Shown here piece by piece: positions 1-13,600 of a stretch of 64,000 nt of DNA (positions are counted from its first letter, which is position 1; each line of letters opens with the position of its first letter). Source of the stretch: Oxyruncus cristatus (lineage: Eukaryota > Chordata > Aves > Passeriformes > Cotingidae). A program made the translations under genes and the position numbers. The notes under the pieces are model-generated. The model was given only the letters and a program-made list of their open reading frames with translations. It was not told the DNA's origin and did not search any database. The DNA is taken from positions 124,001-188,000 of the forward strand of contig VXAY01002362.1 in the NCBI GenBank assembly GCA_013399855.1. Reading direction: 5' to 3'.

Positions 1-74
1 ATCTTGATTATCTGCTTTAAAACATCTGCTTAGCTACATCATGCAGAGAAACTAAGGAAAGAAATAAAACATAC
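1..74 (-). other. SEMA5A: SEMA5A intron after the third coding exon (first bases only)
   Basis: The minus-strand sequence after the exon at 75-120 begins GTATGTTTTATTTC, a standard donor followed by a U-rich intron start. Nothing else is recognisable in these bases. Confidence 0.85.
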
Positions 75-120
75 CTGTATTAGAGAGAGATCCTCAAGGT
101 TCAATCTGAAGAGGTAGTTT
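75..120 (-). CDS. SEMA5A: Semaphorin-5A, third coding exon (Sema domain)
   Basis: This 46-base micro-exon on the minus strand begins after the acceptor TTTTTTTAACCCCAG and ends at CAG before the donor GTATGT. Its first base completes Arg75 (AG from the previous exon plus A). It then encodes NYLFRLNLEDLSLIQ and ends in phase 0. The motif GARNYLFRL, split across this junction, is one of the most conserved semaphorin signatures (the 'vGA.n.l..l' strand of the Sema propeller). The reading frame of the whole 90-residue N terminus is intact over the three exons. The rest of the gene lies beyond base 1 of this window. Confidence 0.94.
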
Positions 121-3100
121 CTGGGGTTAAAAAAATAGTAGATAAAGATTAATTGTGACTAGTTTTGGTTAAAAAAACGTTACTAGTGTTTAAATAAAAG
201 CAAAATTAATGTATGTAAAAGACAGAAAAAAATTTAAAAAGTAACAGGTATTCAAGTTTCAAATTCTTTCAGGGACTGTCTTAACATATAGCCCTTTGGG
301 CTAAGGACTAAGTTAATTTCTAAAACAGATTTTCAGTTTGAAGAACTGGTTGAATGCGAATAATGTAGATATTTATACTGCATGTATATATACATGTACA
401 TCTGATTCATTGCTTCAGTCTTCCTTTAGAATCAATGGGAAGAAATACTCTGTGCTTTGGCAGATTCGTTTCAGCAGTGTCAGATGTCTACATGAGAGTA
501 AGAGGACAGGCAGATTAAAGCTCTCCATTTCTCTCCACAAAGATGGGAACCCCATACAATTAGCTCAGCCACATATAGGCAAAGTTTGAAGCAAAGGATC
601 CCAGTATGATGGACTACCTGTAGAGGCCTCAGAGTTTTCACAATTCTGAATGAAGTCCTGTCATACATGATTTAATTTCTTTAAAACCTGAGATTTTTTT
701 CCCCATGGACAGCAGAAACTACTTGCAAACCAACCAAGCACAGTTTTCCAAAGCCTGCATGTTTATTGCAAAAATATTTCTCACTCCACTTCTTCTTAAC
801 AGCAATATCACTGCAGCTACAGAACTTGGGAAGAGCTCAGGCAAACCGCAAGACGTTACACAAAGGCACTGCTTGAAACCTGGGGAAAGGATGGGTTGGG
901 AGACTCAGAAAGGGGAGGGTGCCCCACTGACCAAAACCACTTCCTCCAGCACATACTGGTGCAATCTGTGCATGCTATCCCAACTCCTTCTAATACATTG
1001 TGTCTACCGAGCTAACGCAGCTGTCTTATTACCCATGTTCTGATAAACCAGGTGTGTTGGTGGCCCTCATGGAGTCAGTCCAAGACCCTCAAAAAAATGA
1101 TCACATACCACATCATTTTTGAGCTGATTTCAGCACATCCTTCCCTAGCGTACATTTTCTTTTTTGCTAGGTCTGAATATGGCTTTTCTATGTTCCATGT
1201 CCATATTCCTTCTTCACCGTATTTTTTCTTTCTTTCTTAGTTTCTTCTCACACCTTTTCTTTTCATTATTGGGGTTTACAACATTTTCACAGAAATAACA
1301 TTCTTCAGTCCTCGTCTGCCTAATTTTCACTTTATATCATTTCTGATTTTCCAGTGCCATTACACAGTGATCATCTTAGAGATGAAATAAATTTTTAAAA
1401 TAATAATATAAGTTACTTCAATTTTAATTTAGTCATAACATATCTGTAACATCAATTTATAATATTTTAACAGTAATATTGTTACTTAAAGTAACAAAAA
1501 AACAGATGATAAAGAGATGAGTAGATTTAAACTTTAAATATTTGCAATATTCACAGATTATCTGCAATATTACATCCATGCAACTACTAGAGTTGTAATC
1601 AAAATTAAAATTAGGCCACACTTTTTGAGATAAAAATTCTAATTCTTTCCAAAGGGGTATGAGGTATTGTTAATGGGCACAGATGGTCAGGACTTGCAGT
1701 TTACATCCTTAATTTTTTAAAATGAGACAGCAGGGAAGGAGAAAGGAACAAAACCAAATTGTGCCTTACTCAGATACACAACCACTATCATGGCAAATTT
1801 AATTTATGGACTTTGGGAAACAGCTATGTGTATTTATTTATCAACTCTGGTACTTATATGGTCTTAAATTGTGGCTGAACAGGAATCAGGTCACTAGTCT
1901 TTCCTAGGAGCATTGCTAAAGAGTGTTACTAAAAATGCAGGAGTCAGCCTACTAAGGGCAACAATTCACGATAAAGTAAAATAAAGACAGAATATTTATT
2001 ATTAGCACAGATAAATCACCTCAAAGAAATAACTAAAATATTTGGGTTTGGGTCATGAAGAGACCTGAAGTGGGTAAACAAAGAAAACAGTACATTGCAG
2101 AACAATGTTTACACAAAGCTTCACCAACAAGCTACATGCAAGTGGACTAGAAAGACTCTCACCAAAACACCGGGAAGCAATGCATTATAGTCTTTCTAAC
2201 ACATCTCCACTCTCTCTGAAAAGGACAAAAAAAATACCTTCACTTCTGCAAAATGTCTTGCTCAGAATTATTCGGCAGGGAACATAAATACTTAGTCTCA
2301 TCTCAGTACACATACACTTCCATCATTCGTCACTGTACTTTAACTTCAACTATCATAGAAACCTACTTCTTTGCTGCTGCAAATATTTTTTTTCACCTTC
2401 AGAAACATTTTTTTTTTCTTCCAGAGAAACTGAACTGAATCCTCAGCAGGTATAAAGTGTTTTTTTAACCCAGTGGTATCAGACTCACAGGAGTGGCACA
2501 TAAATGCCCCATCTCACTCCACAAATGCAGTCTCTATTGCAGAGTACATGAGCAGACAGTGTGGCTCACAGCTTTAGGTTTAGGGTCAGTACTTCATGCA
2601 GTGTCATTTCCATCTGCATGTGTACTTAATCTTCAGATATCTACTGAAGAGTTATCCATGATGAGGCCTTTTTAGGACAGATTATCAAATTATTAATGTC
2701 TTTTTACAGCCTTTCATTCTGATATCATTTCAGCCTATTAAAAAGTAAGCTATTGTCCAAAATTGAAAAAAATTCTGAACTAATAAATGCATAAACATAG
2801 TGTCAGCCTGAAGAAAAACAGAGACTCAACATTTTCCATGTTTTTTTCTTACTAGAAAATGAGATTTGTATCCTATTCAGTAGAGCACAACACTTCTACA
2901 CATTAATATACTCAGTGTGAAATTGGAAAAATTGACCCTGTAAGTGTTAGTAAGACTAAAATGTCTATATTCATGAGAATGAGTCAAGAGACAGAGCTAA
3001 TTAGTTCACATTTTTCAACTTTCTGTGGCTGCCAATTAGCAATTAAAATATTATTTTCAGCTTCATAAAACCAGCAGAAAGAAAATGGAATAGGAAGAAA

Positions 3101-6100
3101 AGCAATGTGCAAGAGACAATAAAACATTACACCTTAGCAACATAAACTGGGCAAATGGACAGCACAGATTGGCTGTGACTACATAAATAATGCTAGGATA
3201 AGTGGTAAACTAGCACTCTGAGAGCAATCAGAGCTATTCCTACCTAAATGGGCCCATTTCAGTAAAACTTGCAGGACTACATTTAACTCCACAAATAGAA
3301 CAGTTTAACATTCTAAGACAGGCAATTCTAACATGTGAGAACACATTCACTCATTCAGATAGGATTTATATGAGAAAAAAAAAATAAAAATTTTAAAAAG
3401 AAGAAAAAATTAGGCATGTCAGTAAAAAAGCACATTGGAAATGTAGAATTAATAAATCTGTGAGTCCAAAGAAAAAATCTATGCCAATTTTCATTACATA
3501 TGCGGAGCCGTTATGGTGACATAGGTGACAATATTTTTTGCAGTGTGTTATTGAGATTATGCCCTGGATTGCCATTTGTCAGCCCCTGGTCAGCTTTATT
3601 CTAGTGCATTTATGCTTGAAGGCAACAAAGCATGTGAAATAAAAATGAAACTACATTTTTGAAGCACAGATAGAGACTTCTTAGCACACCAGCCTGTCTC
3701 TTTTCCAAATATGGTGATAATAAGCAAGACAAATACAACTTTGCAGGCTGGAATTAAAGTGATTTGACACCGGTGGTAATTGGCAAATTTGTTTCCATTT
3801 GCTGCTTAATGAATGAGGAAAGCAAATATGTTACACAAATCTGCAAACAGAAGGACACTTAATGACAAGAAAACACAACTAACACTGAGAAAAAGTAGCA
3901 TCCTGTACTTCAGAGATCCAGCAGGCAACAAGCATTTTGCTTTACATTCATGGCACTGAACAACTTTTCCAGCTCAACAATGATTACTAAAACCTGTTAG
4001 TCATGAGCCTCGTCAAATCCAAGGGCAAAGACTTCCACTGATATCAGTGGGAACTGAATGAAAGCACACACAAAGCATGCTCCAGTCACTTCCTTGATGC
4101 CAATATATTTTAATTTATTGCGGTGTGTCTATAGATAAAAGTATAAAAGTAATCTTCTGTATGTTCCTAAACAAGTCTGTGTCAGAAAACAACTGAAAAC
4201 CCATAAAGATTCAAAAGTATATCAGATTAGAAATGGTTGTTAAATCCACCACTTTACATTTTTTTTCTGTGAAATTGCAAGCCATAAAAGGTGAATGGAA
4301 CAACAATAAATACTCTTCCATTAAACACAGACATGAACTAGAAGAACGTTAAGATGGCACAGTTCAGGAAAACATGGATTCAGGACTAAGCTTTTGAAAA
4401 AAAAAGATGGCTAAATATATACCATAACATAGCATAAAAAACCTCCAAAACCCATCCTAAGCCCCCCACGTGCATCTGCAATTGAAAGCCTGAATCAATA
4501 AATAGGGATTGCAACACACTCAGAAACTCAAGGTATGACCAGACATGCTGCCAAATCTCCTGGAAATAAACCAGTAAGAGATTCCCTTCTCTTCACTTCT
4601 TTCAAGAAACTATTTCACCTGAAAGAAGAAAATGTTATTTAATTTATTGGAAGGAAAAAAATATTTCAACTGAAAATGAAAAGTATGAGCTCTGCAAGAA
4701 TCAACTATTAAGCAAAAAGTCACAATTCCACAATTACGATGGTGAAGTTCTGTGTGGCAGCCAATTCTAGTTCTGCAGTGTAGTAAAATCAGCAATTGGA
4801 AATAAAATTAAATAAAAAAGAATTAAGAATAGGTCACAAGGAGATAATCAACATAAATTAAAAAAAATATGTTGAAAATTCATTTGGTTATATTAAGAAA
4901 CCATAGGAAAAATATTTGAAAAAGCCAGCAATGAAACACTGGAAATAAGAGAAAATTAATCAAAGTGGTTTGGTTGAACCATTTAAGAAAATGGTCAATT
5001 TACAATAATAAAAAGATGAATGGTCAAAAGTAATATTTTGTCTGCACTTTGCATGAAATGGAAGCCTCAGCAAATCAGAATAATGAAATGAGTGGCTTAA
5101 ATGTTAAAGATGTGAAAACAGCATATGCACAGAGATAAATATTTTCAGACTAGTAAGTCATGCTAATTCAACTTAAAAATTACGGAAAAGTGATTTTTTT
5201 TTTTGTATTTATTGCTCATTTTAAATAATTTCTAAAATTACAGGAATTCTTGAGGAATGAAGATGAACCACGTTTTAGTAACATTTAAAAGGGTAAGGGG
5301 AAGACTCAAGTGCTCATAGGTTGATCAGTGAGACAATGATGTTACTCTGTCAAACGGAGTAACACTACTGTAGTCAATTAGGAAAGAATCCCATTACACA
5401 TTAAATTAATCTACTCCAAAGTCTGATTTCCTTCTTTGATGCTTGCTCCTCAGGATTAGCAAATCTTACTACATTCGCTTCCCTGTGGCTCCTCATAGAG
5501 CCTCAGCAATGACCGGAGATCCTAGAACATAGGACTCCCACACAGATTTTCAACAACAGCCAGGCATCATTTCTATGTATTTCTTACCCTGGACATCTCC
5601 AGAAAAAGCAGAAAGGTACCAGTGGCCCCTGCAGCTCTGGAGCTCACCCTCCTCCTGAAGTACCATCACACCATGTCATTTCAAACATGCATTAAAATCT
5701 CCTGTTGGCCCTGGCTTCTCACACACAGCACTCAAGTTCCCCAGCTCGCAATGGCCTTGGAATATTTATCACCTGTCTGCCTCCAATGCATGAAGATCAA
5801 GGACTTTTCTGAAGATTATGCATTAGTACAGATGAGTCTGGGAGATTATTCAGCTATTTATTTATTAAGCTGTTGTTGGATTCAACTTTATCCTGAAATA
5901 TCACCTCAACCAAAATCTTAATCCTGTACTTCATAACTGTGGCTAACCAAATCGTTAATATTTTTTTAGTGCTACCGCACATATGTCAAAGTACATGCCC
6001 CCAGTTTTTATATTCTGGCAGATGTTGCATATACTATATAGTACTCATCCGTATTAAGAGCCATGCAAATTCTATGTGGTGTTGCTACCATTTCATTGTT

Positions 6101-9100
6101 CAACATATTAATCTGTTTCTTTTCAAGATTAATTTGAAATTAAATTTAAATGCAGCTGTTATATCTCCTTCCCCAAAAAAATGGAAATGGGCTTAAAACC
6201 AGAAATTTTAGACAGTTCAAACTTTTTGTGGTCTATTCTCCTACAGTAACCAACCAAAACAAAGTTTGCTTGAATTGTTTGAGGTTTTTTGTGGGAGGAG
6301 GGTCGGGGGAGAAAGTTAAGAGGCTAATGTAGCAAACATTGGATTCTTTTAAATTTTTATTATTTTATTAAGAAAATAACTGCAACAACAAAATTATCAG
6401 AAATCATGTAAGTGATTACTCTAATGCTAAAGGTACTAAAAGGAAAGAGAATCTAAGCTTGATGGCCCAAATTTTCAAAGCTAGCCTTTAATTTCCCTCC
6501 TGTGATGCCACTATAGTCCTATGGTAGAGTCGTTAGTTCCCAACAGAACCCTTTCCTTCAGAAAAAGCTCACTGTACTTGACGTACAGAACCAACATTCA
6601 TAGCAAGGTAAGCACATGATGTTAACAAATCTCTATATAAAATGCAATCTTGTTCCCATCAAACTCTGAGAGGTGAAGGTCATGTGCACAGTATGCATCA
6701 TTGCACTGTTAAATTTTTGCCATTGCACACTTGGAATGAGGACTGAGACCTACACATCTACTTAGCATCCGAGTAGTCCTCTCACAGTATGAGTTCAATC
6801 ACTTAAGTTAATCCATAAGGGCACTGTAAGCAACTCATGCAAGACAACAAAGTTTAAGAGGCAGGGGAGAGTCCTTTACGGAACTGACTGCAGCTCCATA
6901 TGGTACCTCTTTAGGACTTCTATATCATGTCTGTCAGCCTCTGGCCAGCTGGTAGCTCCCTGTCCTGCATTTCAGTGCTGTAAAGGCACACACACATAGC
7001 CAAGTTCAGCAAGAAGCAAACTGCTGGAAGTGTAGGACAGAAACCCTGTGTTAGGACTAACACTCATTGGGAAAAAAAGGAGCAGCTAACTGACATGAGA
7101 ACATGGTCAAACAAGGAACCAACAGTAGATATAACTTGCCACATTCTGTATCGGGACACATACTACTGCTAGGACACATCAAGTGTGTATAAAATAAGCC
7201 ATGACTTCGATTAAATACAGGTACCTTCAGAACACGACTCCTCTGATATAATTTCTAAAGATGACTTATACTGAAATAGCAGTGTTCTCTACCAAAGAAG
7301 TTCGACTTAATCCTGCCATTTCTCTTTTCATCTTACCCTGAGTCAACTCCAGGGCTTCTCTGATGATGCATCATGTTAGTTACCCTAATTAAAATGTTGA
7401 GACATTAAATCAGCACAAGAAAACAAGTGATTTTTGTGCAGTTAATGAACTGACTAGTGCTATTCTGTGACCAGACTATTACCAGTGTTGGTGCAAAAGA
7501 GGACAAAATTGCATAGTGGAACCAGGTATGAGCAGGAGAGGTAAAAAGCATGAGCTTTTAAAAATATTCAGGAACCTGTTAGCAAGGTAGAAAAGACAAG
7601 TAGTAGGGGGAGAAAGACCTTTCTCTTTCTGCAGAGGTAGGATGATAATTTCTTGTAGATTTAACACTAAATCATACTTTAGATTAGATTAGGCCAGTTC
7701 AGTGGAAAGACAGACATTGATTACCCTGAACCAAGTGTTAAATGAGCAACAAAACCCAGATGGATGTTCAAAGAATATAGCACTACTTTCCGGTGCCTGT
7801 ATGTTCTCCCAGTATGTAGTCCTCAGAGTATCTCATTAACAAGAAGCTCTCATATTTCCCTGCTGGGAACAGACAACAGCAAGAAACAAACCTGTACAGT
7901 TATTTACTCCTTTATTAGAGATTCTTAAGCCACTCTTAATGAATCCTTTAATTTGCCTTTCTGTTATTATGGAAAGTAGTGGTAATGGTTGAAATTAACG
8001 TTCCCAAACACACGTCTAATTAAGTGAGAAGGCATACTGTTACAGTCCTTCATCAGCGAGATAAGGAGTGACTGAGGCAATAAGCCACCTCAAAGCAAGT
8101 CATAATCCTAAAAAGCAAGTTTAATTAACTTGCAGGAGAACATACAGGAGAGAGCCACCATTATTAGGATGCTCTGTCTAAAAAAATAATGTCATATATG
8201 TCTAAATATATATTAGGCAATTGAAAGTTGAATAGCTTTGAGACCTATTTCTGATAGTAACTATATCATTTAAAAGCATAGCTGAACTAGCACAACTTCA
8301 ATTAAAAAAAAAATTAAAAAATTACCACATCTTAAAAATGAACTCAAGTTAGACTGCTACCACTTCGTAATTGCAAGCACAAGAGGCTTGGGAAAAGAGG
8401 ATAACTTCATTTTCCCTTTAAAAATAGACATAATTCTTCTTGCATAGTTTGAATAAAACCATTAAGGAAAAAAAGAAGATATTAAAAGGAAAATGTAACT
8501 TATTACTTTGATTTTCAACATTTTTCCCTAACCTACTGGGTTTGAGACACACTTCTAGTTGATTCCTGTTTTACCAAAATGGCTGGAACACTTTTAGCAA
8601 TTTCTCATTTATAAAAACTAGAGCTGCTACGTGTTAAGCGCATTGCCAAGAAACAAGCAGAAAAAAAGGCAATGCACAATTTGCCTGAGAAATTCAGACA
8701 CTGTTGTATCCTTCCCCTAATCTGGTCTTTTCCCCTTTCAATTGACCTTTCCAAAGAAACATACGGTAAAGTATTTTCACACAGCAAAAGAAGGCAAGGT
8801 TGTTATTGGGGAAATTCATGAATCTTCATGCTTACTGGTATTTCAAAACACAGAAATCATATCTGATCACATGCTAAGTCAGTCCAAAGTAACACACAGA
8901 GAAATATTCCTCTGAATATTTTATTAAGATTTATCAGAATAAGATAAAAATAAGCAGTCTCTCATTTTCTTGAGCTTACTGAGGAGCTCATGCCCCAAGA
9001 GTAATCCTTCATTGATGCCACTTAATTATAAAAGTAAATTTTGCCCTGCCATATGGGTTAGGTTTTTTTAAGAAAACAAATGAATTCCCAAGAAGGTTTC

Positions 9101-10018
9101 AGATCGCTGTACAACTCATTTATTTTTATCTGTCAGGCCGTATGCAATAGTAAGAACAATGCCTGTGGTAAATTTAAAGATACAGTTTCATGGGAACATG
9201 GATTGGATGATTAACTTGAAGGTACATACTAGTGTTGGAATGGTACCTTTCATAGATTGCTGCAGATGGAGTAAAGAAACTGAAACAAGGCTTGGAAATT
9301 TCAGTTTAACCAGCCTAAGACCTCCAGGACAACTGAATGTTTTGCAGAAAAAAATGAAATTATCAACCACGAAAACGTTGCCACAGGGACTGAAAGGCAA
9401 CCTGCGGAAGCTGGGGGTGCAGAAAGAGGAGCAGATACAATTGTAAACAATCCATTTTTGCACAGCAGCTACAGAATGTCCACAGACATCAAATGACCAC
9501 CTTTATCGCCAAACTGGACAGGCAAGACTAATCTTCATAATATAGGACTAGTAATTACCTTCCCAGTTATTGCCTGCTATGGCAAATACTATGGAATAAT
9601 GTCCATTTTGATCTCTATCTCAAAATATTTCTGTTCTCATTTTGTTCACCCTAGCAAAATATAACAAAAGTCACTATTTCTTGACTAAATTTCCATGGCC
9701 AACTTAAATTGATTTGGTTTTCTGCCAACACTACTGTATAGCTCCCAATGCTATTTCCTTCCTTAGATGTACCGGCTGATGGATTTATGGGCAGGTACTG
9801 TGCACACGCTCAGCCCTTGTTATCCTGCACTACAATTCTACCAACCCTCTTCATTTGCCTTCTAGGAGTCCTTCTTTACATTTCTAACTAGTTTCAGTTA
9901 ATCCTTTTAAAGCATATATAAACAGAATAATACACACTACTACGGTTTAAAGTCTTCCAAGGACCTTGTGTGACGAGATCAAAAGTTCTCTGTCACTCCA
10001 GGAGACACATTTTGAGGC

Positions 10019-10136
10019 ATCATAGGATCACAGAATTACAGAATCAACCAGGTTGGAAAAGATCCATGAGATCATCGAGTCCCAACACCACCCTGTCAAC
10101 TAGACCTTGGCACTAAGGGTCACATCCAGACTCTTC
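10019..10136 (-). repeat. CR1 3' UTR and terminal repeat
   Basis: The plus strand reads ATCATAGGATCACAGAATTA and goes on through AACCAGGTTGGAAAAGATC and ATGAGATCATCGAGTCC, the reverse complement of the CR1 3' UTR with its terminal ATTCTRTG-like repeats. Intact 3' ends of this type are bound by the CR1 reverse transcriptase to start target-primed copying. Confidence 0.9.
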
Positions 10137-12199
10137 TTAAATACTTCCAAGGACGGTGACTACGACCTCCCTGGGCAGCCCATTCCAATGTCTGGTCACT
10201 CTCTCTGTAAAGAATTTCTTTACAATGTCTAAACTAAACCTCCCCTGGCACAGCTTAAGGCCATGCCCTCTTGTCCTACTGCTGGTTGTCTGGAAGAAAA
10301 GACCAACCCCCACCTGGCTACAACCTCCTTTCAGGGAGTTGTAGAGAGTGATGAGGTCTCCCCTGAGCCTCCTCTTTTCCAGGCTAAACAACTCCAGCTC
10401 CCTCAGCCTCTCCTCAAAGGGCTTGTGCTCCAGTCCCTTCACCAGCTTCACTGCCCTTCTTTGGACACTCTCCAGCACGTCAATGTCCTTCCTAAATTGA
10501 GGGGCCCAGAACTGGACACAGTACTCCAGGTGCGGCCTAACTAGTGCCAAGTACAGGTAGAGAACACTTCCCTGTTCCTGCTGGCCACACTGTTCCTGAT
10601 CCAGGCCAGGATGCCATTGGCCTTCTTGGCCACCTGGGCACACTGCTGGCTCATGTTCAGCTTCCTGTCAATCCAAACTCCCAGGTCCCTTTCTGCCTGG
10701 CTGCTCTCCAGCCAGTAGCGCTGCAGGGGGTTGTTGTGGCCGGCACTTGGCCTTGTTAAACATCATCCCATTGGATGTAGCCCACTTATCCAGCCTGTCC
10801 AGGTCCCTCTGCAGAGCACCCCTACCCTCCAGCAGATTTACACTCCCACCCCCAACTTGGTGTTATCTGTAAATCTGCTGATGGTGGACTCAATCCCCTC
10901 ATCTAAATCATCAATAAATATATTAAACAGAACTGGGCCCATCACTGATCCCTGGGGGACACCACTAGTGACCGGCTGCCAACTGGATGCAGCCCCGTTC
11001 ACCACCACTCTCTGGGCCCGGCCCTCCAGCCAGTTCCTAACCCAGCACAGAGTGCCCCTGTCCAAGCCGTGGGCTGCAGCTTTTCCAGGAGAATGCTGTG
11101 GGAGATGGTGTCAAAGGTTTTGCTGAAATCCAAGTAGACCACATCCACAGCCTTCCCCTCATCCACCAGGCATGTCACCTGGTCATAAAAGGAGATCTGG
11201 TTGGTCAGACAGGACCTGCCCTTCCAAAACCCGTGCTGTCTGGGTCTGATCCCTTGTCCATTCTGTAGGTGTCGTGTGATTGCAGTTAGGATGATCTGCT
11301 CCATAACCTCACCAAGCACCAAGGTCAGGTTAACAGGCCTGTAGTTTTCTGGGTCTTTCTTCCTGCCCTTCTTGTGGCTGGGTGTAACACTAGCCAGCTC
11401 ACAATCATTTGGGACCTCCCCGGTGAGCCAGGGTTGACGAGAAACGATAACAACAGCTTGACAAACTCTTCCGCCAGTTCCCTCATTACACTGGGATGGA
11501 TCCCATCTGGTCCTTAGATGTGAGGATCCAAGTGGCTCAGTATGTCACTAACTTCTTCCCCCTAGATAACAGGGGGGCTATTTGGCTCCCTGTCTCTGTC
11601 TACCAGCCCAGGAAGCCAGTTGTCCTGAACCTGTCTTCTTGTTGAAAACTGAGGCTAAGGTGTTAAGTATCTCAGCCTTATCCTTGTCTTTGGTAACTAT
11701 ATTCCTCTCCATGTCCCACAAAGAATGGAGGTTTTCTTGCCCTTCCTTTTGCTATTAATCTATTTATACAAACAACACTTTTTGTTGTCCTTAACAGAAG
11801 TGGCTAGTTTAAGTTCAAATTGTGCTTTTGCCTCTTTAATTTTCTTTCTGCATGACCTAACTACATTCCTAAACACTTCATGTGCCTGCCCTTTTTTCCA
11901 AAGGGGCTCTCTTTTTTTCCCTAATTTCTTGCAAAATCTCCCTGTTCAGCCAGGCCGGTCGTCTTCCCCACCGGCTCGCCTTTCGACACATAGGCACAGC
12001 CTGCTCCTGCATCTTCAAGGTTTCTTTCTTGAAGTATGTCCATCCTTCCTGGCCCCCTTTGTTTTTAAGGGCTCTTTCCCAAGGTACTCTCCGAACCAGC
12101 CTCCTGAACAGGCCAAAGTCTGCCCTCCGGAAATCTAGGGTAGAGGTTTTGTTGACGTCCATCCTTACTTCACTGAGTATTGAAAACACTATCATTTTG
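10137..12199 (-). pseudogene. CR1 ORF2 linker and reverse transcriptase remnant
   Basis: Downstream of the endonuclease the ORF2 frame passes through a linker (VPWERALKNKGGQEGWTYF, RRPAWLNREIL at 11878-12199), then reverse-transcriptase blocks: a GPDGIHPSV block near 11500, ENYRPVNLT near 11340, [33 protein letters not shown] (10999-11322), [20 protein letters not shown] (10838-11065), and the thumb and C-terminal segment ending near 10137 ([39 protein letters not shown]). The catalytic FADD box reads FTDN (10862-10873), so the second catalytic Asp is Asn. Several frameshifts separate the pieces. It is a non-functional copy of a family normally able to copy its own RNA. Confidence 0.92.
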
Positions 12200-12790
12200 T
12201 GGTCACTGTATCCCAGACAGCCTCCGACCACCACATCTCCCACCAGCCCTTCTCCGTTTGTGAACAACGGGTCTAATGGGGCCCCAGCTCTGGTAGGATC
12301 ATTTATCAGCTGCAACAGGAAATGATTGTCCATTCACTCTATGAATCTCCTAGACTGCCTCTTCTCCTGTGTGTTGAGTTTCCAGCAGACATCTATCAGG
12401 TTAAGGTCACCCAGAAGAAAAAGGGCTGGTGATTTTGAGACATCCGCCAGCTGCTTGCAGAATAATTCGTCACCCTCATCATCCTGGTTGGGTGGTCTGT
12501 AACAGACTTCCACCAGGATGGCCCTCCCCCCGATTCTAACCCATAGGCACTCAACCTTATCATCACTGACCTCAAGTTCTACAGAGTCAAGAGACTCTCT
12601 AACATACAGAGCCACCCCTCCACCTCTCCTACCTCACGTATCCTTTCTGAAGAGCTTGTGGCCATCCGTTGCAGCATTCCAGTCATGTGAGTCTCCGTGA
12701 TGGCAACTATGTTGTAGCTTTTCTGCTGCACAGCGCCTTACATCCCCCTTGCTGGTTTCCCAAACTGTGTGCATTAGTGCACACGCATTT
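12200..12790 (-). pseudogene. CR1 ORF2 endonuclease (APE-type) remnant
   Basis: The N-terminal part of CR1 ORF2 is an apurinic-endonuclease-like nuclease that nicks target DNA. The motifs are seen in order on the minus strand: NAHSLGN (Asn codon at 12773-12775), IVAITET (Glu codon at 12693-12695) in a shifted frame, GRRGGGVALYVRES, CYRPPNQ, GDLNLIDVCW (about 12382-12411, the GDxN motif) and GYSDHKMIVF (Asp-His near 12199-12204). The domain is broken by a frameshift between the first two motifs, a TGA just before GRRGGG, and a TGA at 12334-12336 in RRFIE-stop-MDNHFLL. All catalytic positions I can name are still present despite the breaks. Confidence 0.88.
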
Positions 12791-12882
12791 CAGCTGGGCT
12801 GCTGATATCACTCCTAACCCTGCCTTTTCACCCTTAGGCTCTTCTCAAGAGAGACTGGTTTCAATCCCTTCTCCCTTCAAAC

Positions 12883-13600
12883 CTAGTTTAAAGCCCTCTT
12901 GGTCAGCCCTGCCAACTTATAAGCTAGGGTTCTTTTGCCCTTCGTAGATAGATGAAGCCTATCTGACTCCAACAGGTGTGGTACCATAAATTTTGCCCCA
13001 AGATCAAAAAAACCAAAATTCTGCTGGTGGCACCAATCCTTTCGCTACCTATTGATAAAATGGGTTTTCCTATTCCTCTCCTCATTCATCCCTGCTACTG
13101 CAGGCATTGAGGCAAACACCACCTGTGCTCCTGTCCCATCATCTAATCGACCCAAAGCCTTAAAGTCCTTTTTAATTGCCGTGGTACCGCTTTTATCGAT
13201 CTCATCACTGCCAACCTGGACTACCAACAGTGGGTAATAATCAGAGTGCCAAACTAGCTCGGGGAGTCTCCTGCTAATATCCCTCAGCCCAGACCCAGGA
13301 AGGCAGCAGATTTCCCTGTGGGATGGGTCTGGTTGGCATACAGGGCCCTCAGTTCCCCTCAGAAGGGAATCACCGACAACAATTACCCTTCATTTTTTGA
13401 TTAATAGCTGCAGTTGTGATCCACCTAATAGACGGGGTGCAACCAGACAGATCATCTCCTTCTTGAGTGTCATCTGCCTGACTCTCTAGGTCCAGGGCTT
13501 CATATGTATTCTTTAAGGGCACCTGGGGAGGTGATGGAAGTTGGGAGGGGATTCTTTTACCTCTCTGACCAGGGACCTGTCTCCATTCCCCCCCCATCTA
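12883..13600 (-). pseudogene. CR1 ORF1 remnant with SGNH esterase domain
   Basis: CR1 ORF1 proteins are RNA-associated and many carry an esterase-like SGNH hydrolase domain. The N-terminal part (13385-13565) reads PPQVPLKNTYEALDLES, then the frame shifts near 13390, next to a TGA at 13390-13392 in the downstream frame. The hydrolase follows with recognisable blocks: VVGDSLLRG (block I, Ser at 13366-13368), PGSGLRDI (block II), VGSDEID (block III, 13204-13212, with Asp where Asn is usual) and SDRLHLS (block V Asp/His, 12952-12963). A TAG at 13045-13047 interrupts the domain where a Trp is expected. The ORF ends KRALN with TAG at 12883-12885. It is a dead copy; the family assignment is firm. 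Confidence 0.85.

Noticed and set aside
5622..5921. 99-codon plus-strand open frame
   Set aside because: No recognisable motif, and no start context or splice signals that support a gene.
10156..10759. Several plus-strand open frames
   Set aside because: Antisense shadows of the CR1 reverse transcriptase region.
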